Assembly: GCA_030144725.1 (NCBI GenBank)
Contig: JASKMD010000007.1
Location: 10,323,634-10,387,633 of the forward strand
Direction of reading: 5' to 3'
DNA: 64,000 bases
Origin: Haematococcus lacustris
Taxonomy: Eukaryota > Chlorophyta > Chlorophyceae > Chlamydomonadales > Haematococcaceae
The translations under genes were made by a program, and so were the position numbers. Positions 62,591 to 64,000 of the stretch are shown piece after piece. Each line of letters opens with the position of its first letter. Position 1 is the stretch's first letter. The notes under the pieces were generated by a model. That model did not search any database, had not been told where the DNA came from, and saw only the letters and a list, made by a program, of their open reading frames with translations.

Positions 62591-64000
62591 TCCAAGTCTC
62601 CGCAAGCCGGCCACAGGTTATGGAATGAGAGCTGGCGCCACTGTCCTGCCGTGCCGTGGCGCAATTGTCGAAGGTGGAAACCTATTGAGCATGCATGCGG
62701 CGCGCGCGGAAACAGCCGGCTTGTCGGGATGAGCTGGGTCAGGTCTACTACAAGCCTCGCTCTGCTTCCTCACGAATCTGCCGACCGCTGCTGACCAGAG
62801 GTGGGACAGCCAAGGCTGTGCAGCCGTGGCATACTTAAAGCCCTAGTGGCGGGCTGGGGAACCAGGATGTGTTGCCCGAGCTGCCTATATTGAATCGACA
62901 CGGATCGCCCGGCCCACATTGATGCCTTACAGGACACCAGCCGCGAGCTCATAAGACACATCCATGGGCACAAGGGCCCTCGGCAAAAGGCTGCCTTCCA
63001 CGCACAGGAGGAGGAGCAGAAGACGAAAAAGATTACTACAGCTGTGCTGCGTGCATGAAGGGAGGAGCTTCCGCCAGGGGCGCTGTCAGGATGTCCCAAC
63101 ATGGGGTTTGTAATCTTCATGCAAGTACTCTCTACAAAGTACACCGTTTTCAGTAGCTTCTACCGCATTGGCAGCTGCGCAATATTGCTCGTATCCTGGC
63201 AAGCGGCGCGTTAATCGTTGCTTCAGAATCCTTGCCGGTGCAAGCGATCGCGGACACACCTCAGTTGCTCAGCACCGATTGTTCTAGTGGTGAGTAGTGC
63301 CACCAATGAGGGAACTCCGCCTGGCATCCAGCCGGAAGTACAATCACATTTCAGCCCGCCTTGCTCGCTCCGCGAGCCTCTTGTTGGTGCAGGCGGTGTT
63401 GGAGGGCTATCGCTGGGCATGTTATGTATCGACATTGCTGCAAACGCTGGAAATGTGCGTCTCTCTCTCGCAAATCACACAGAAAAGGGACCCTCAGCCA
63501 CAAAATGGCATGTTGTGAGCTGACCACTTTGACTTTCCAGATTTTCGATACATAACTCTGTTCCTTACTCAACGTCACAGCTGCTGGAGAAGAAAGCATG
63601 GCAATTAGTTACTCAGGCCTGCTCGAAATGACATTGGCGTGACCTGACTTTGCCTTGCAGGAATGATTAGCCCATCCGACCCTGCCCACTGCGGCCCCGC
63701 CACCTCCCCAGCCCAGCATCGCCTTCCTACCTCCGCTCACCCCCTCCCAACCCCAGCCCCGCACTCCACCCCCCCTCCCACCCCCCTCCCAGCCCCCCCC
63801 CCTTGCCCTCCCACCCCCGCTGTTACAGTCCTGCTTTGAAACCAGAATGTGTTTTGAAATGCGCATGCAGATCTTTCCCAGCCCTGCATGCGAGATCTGG
63901 GTTTGTCATGTCTTACTTTGTCATGACGGTTGTTAGTTGTTCTTGGCTTACTTAAGGCTGAGCGCTGCTTAGTGTCGGGACTTCGGATTCAAGGGGATTC
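62591..64000. other. Promoter side of the secreted-protein gene; no supported gene
   Basis: Lower GC and no tandem arrays, apart from a C-rich stretch at 63690-63825. Short open frames (e.g. 62770-63144 minus, 63218-63523 plus) have no domain, signal peptide or splice pattern I can defend. 5' exons of genes beyond the right edge cannot be excluded. Confidence 0.35.

Overview
The window looks like nuclear DNA of a chlorophycean green alga of the volvocine/Chlamydomonadales type; a Haematococcus-like alga is my guess. The reasons are: high GC, small exons split by short GT-AG introns, CAG tracts, a proline-rich (PPPP) surface-protein gene, and TGTAA just upstream of the poly(A) of the retrotransposons, the usual green-algal polyadenylation signal. 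No tRNA, rRNA, operon or CRISPR is visible. Most of the 64 kb is repeats and transposons.

Layout. 1-1574 is a pure CCCGC pentanucleotide array. About 2.3-9 kb holds minus-strand cellular genes: a gene whose exons spell a phloem-protein-2 (PP2) domain (2340-4819), and an F-box protein whose first two exons are clear (8741-8991), with further candidate exons between them. About 10.1-13.9 kb is a minus-strand, many-exon, proline-rich surface-protein gene. 14-17 kb is intergenic or repetitive and contains the first of a family of intron-like modules of about 77 bp.

17.2-39.6 kb is a field of DNA transposons that begin CACTCA and end TGAGTG. Two are complete by their ends: 17171-24131 (37-bp imperfect terminal inverted repeats, 2-bp AT duplication) and 33968-39583 (about 20-bp repeats, 2-bp CC duplication, with the empty site preserved in paralogous LINE copies). 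A third, starting near 24235, carries a spliced TNP2/CACTA-type transposase gene (26266-27852) and a divergent spliced gene of unknown function (24983-26136). A fourth is known only from its right end at 32751. Their subterminal regions are enlarged into arrays of short palindromic motifs (CAGCGCTG, CATCTGTGCAGATG, CATCTGTACAGATG). Their interiors carry long CCCAG, CCCCCA and GTGTG arrays.

33.2-61.9 kb is a cluster of one LINE family (AP-type endonuclease, reverse transcriptase, C-terminal CCHC finger), with at least seven partial copies packed end to end. Three copies share the same two lesions: catalytic YADD changed to NADD, and a one-base frameshift. Two tandem units have their RT half inverted relative to the 3' half, as in twin priming, and share an identical 31-base scrap of ORF1 at the inversion joint. 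The last copy (57784 onward) has ORF1 and the start of ORF2, then runs into a 500-N assembly gap. Such nested LINE clusters resemble the Zepp-type clusters found at green-algal chromosome ends and centromeres. After the gap, the signal-peptide end of a minus-strand secreted-protein gene is visible (62368-62590). The rest, to 64000, has no gene I can support.
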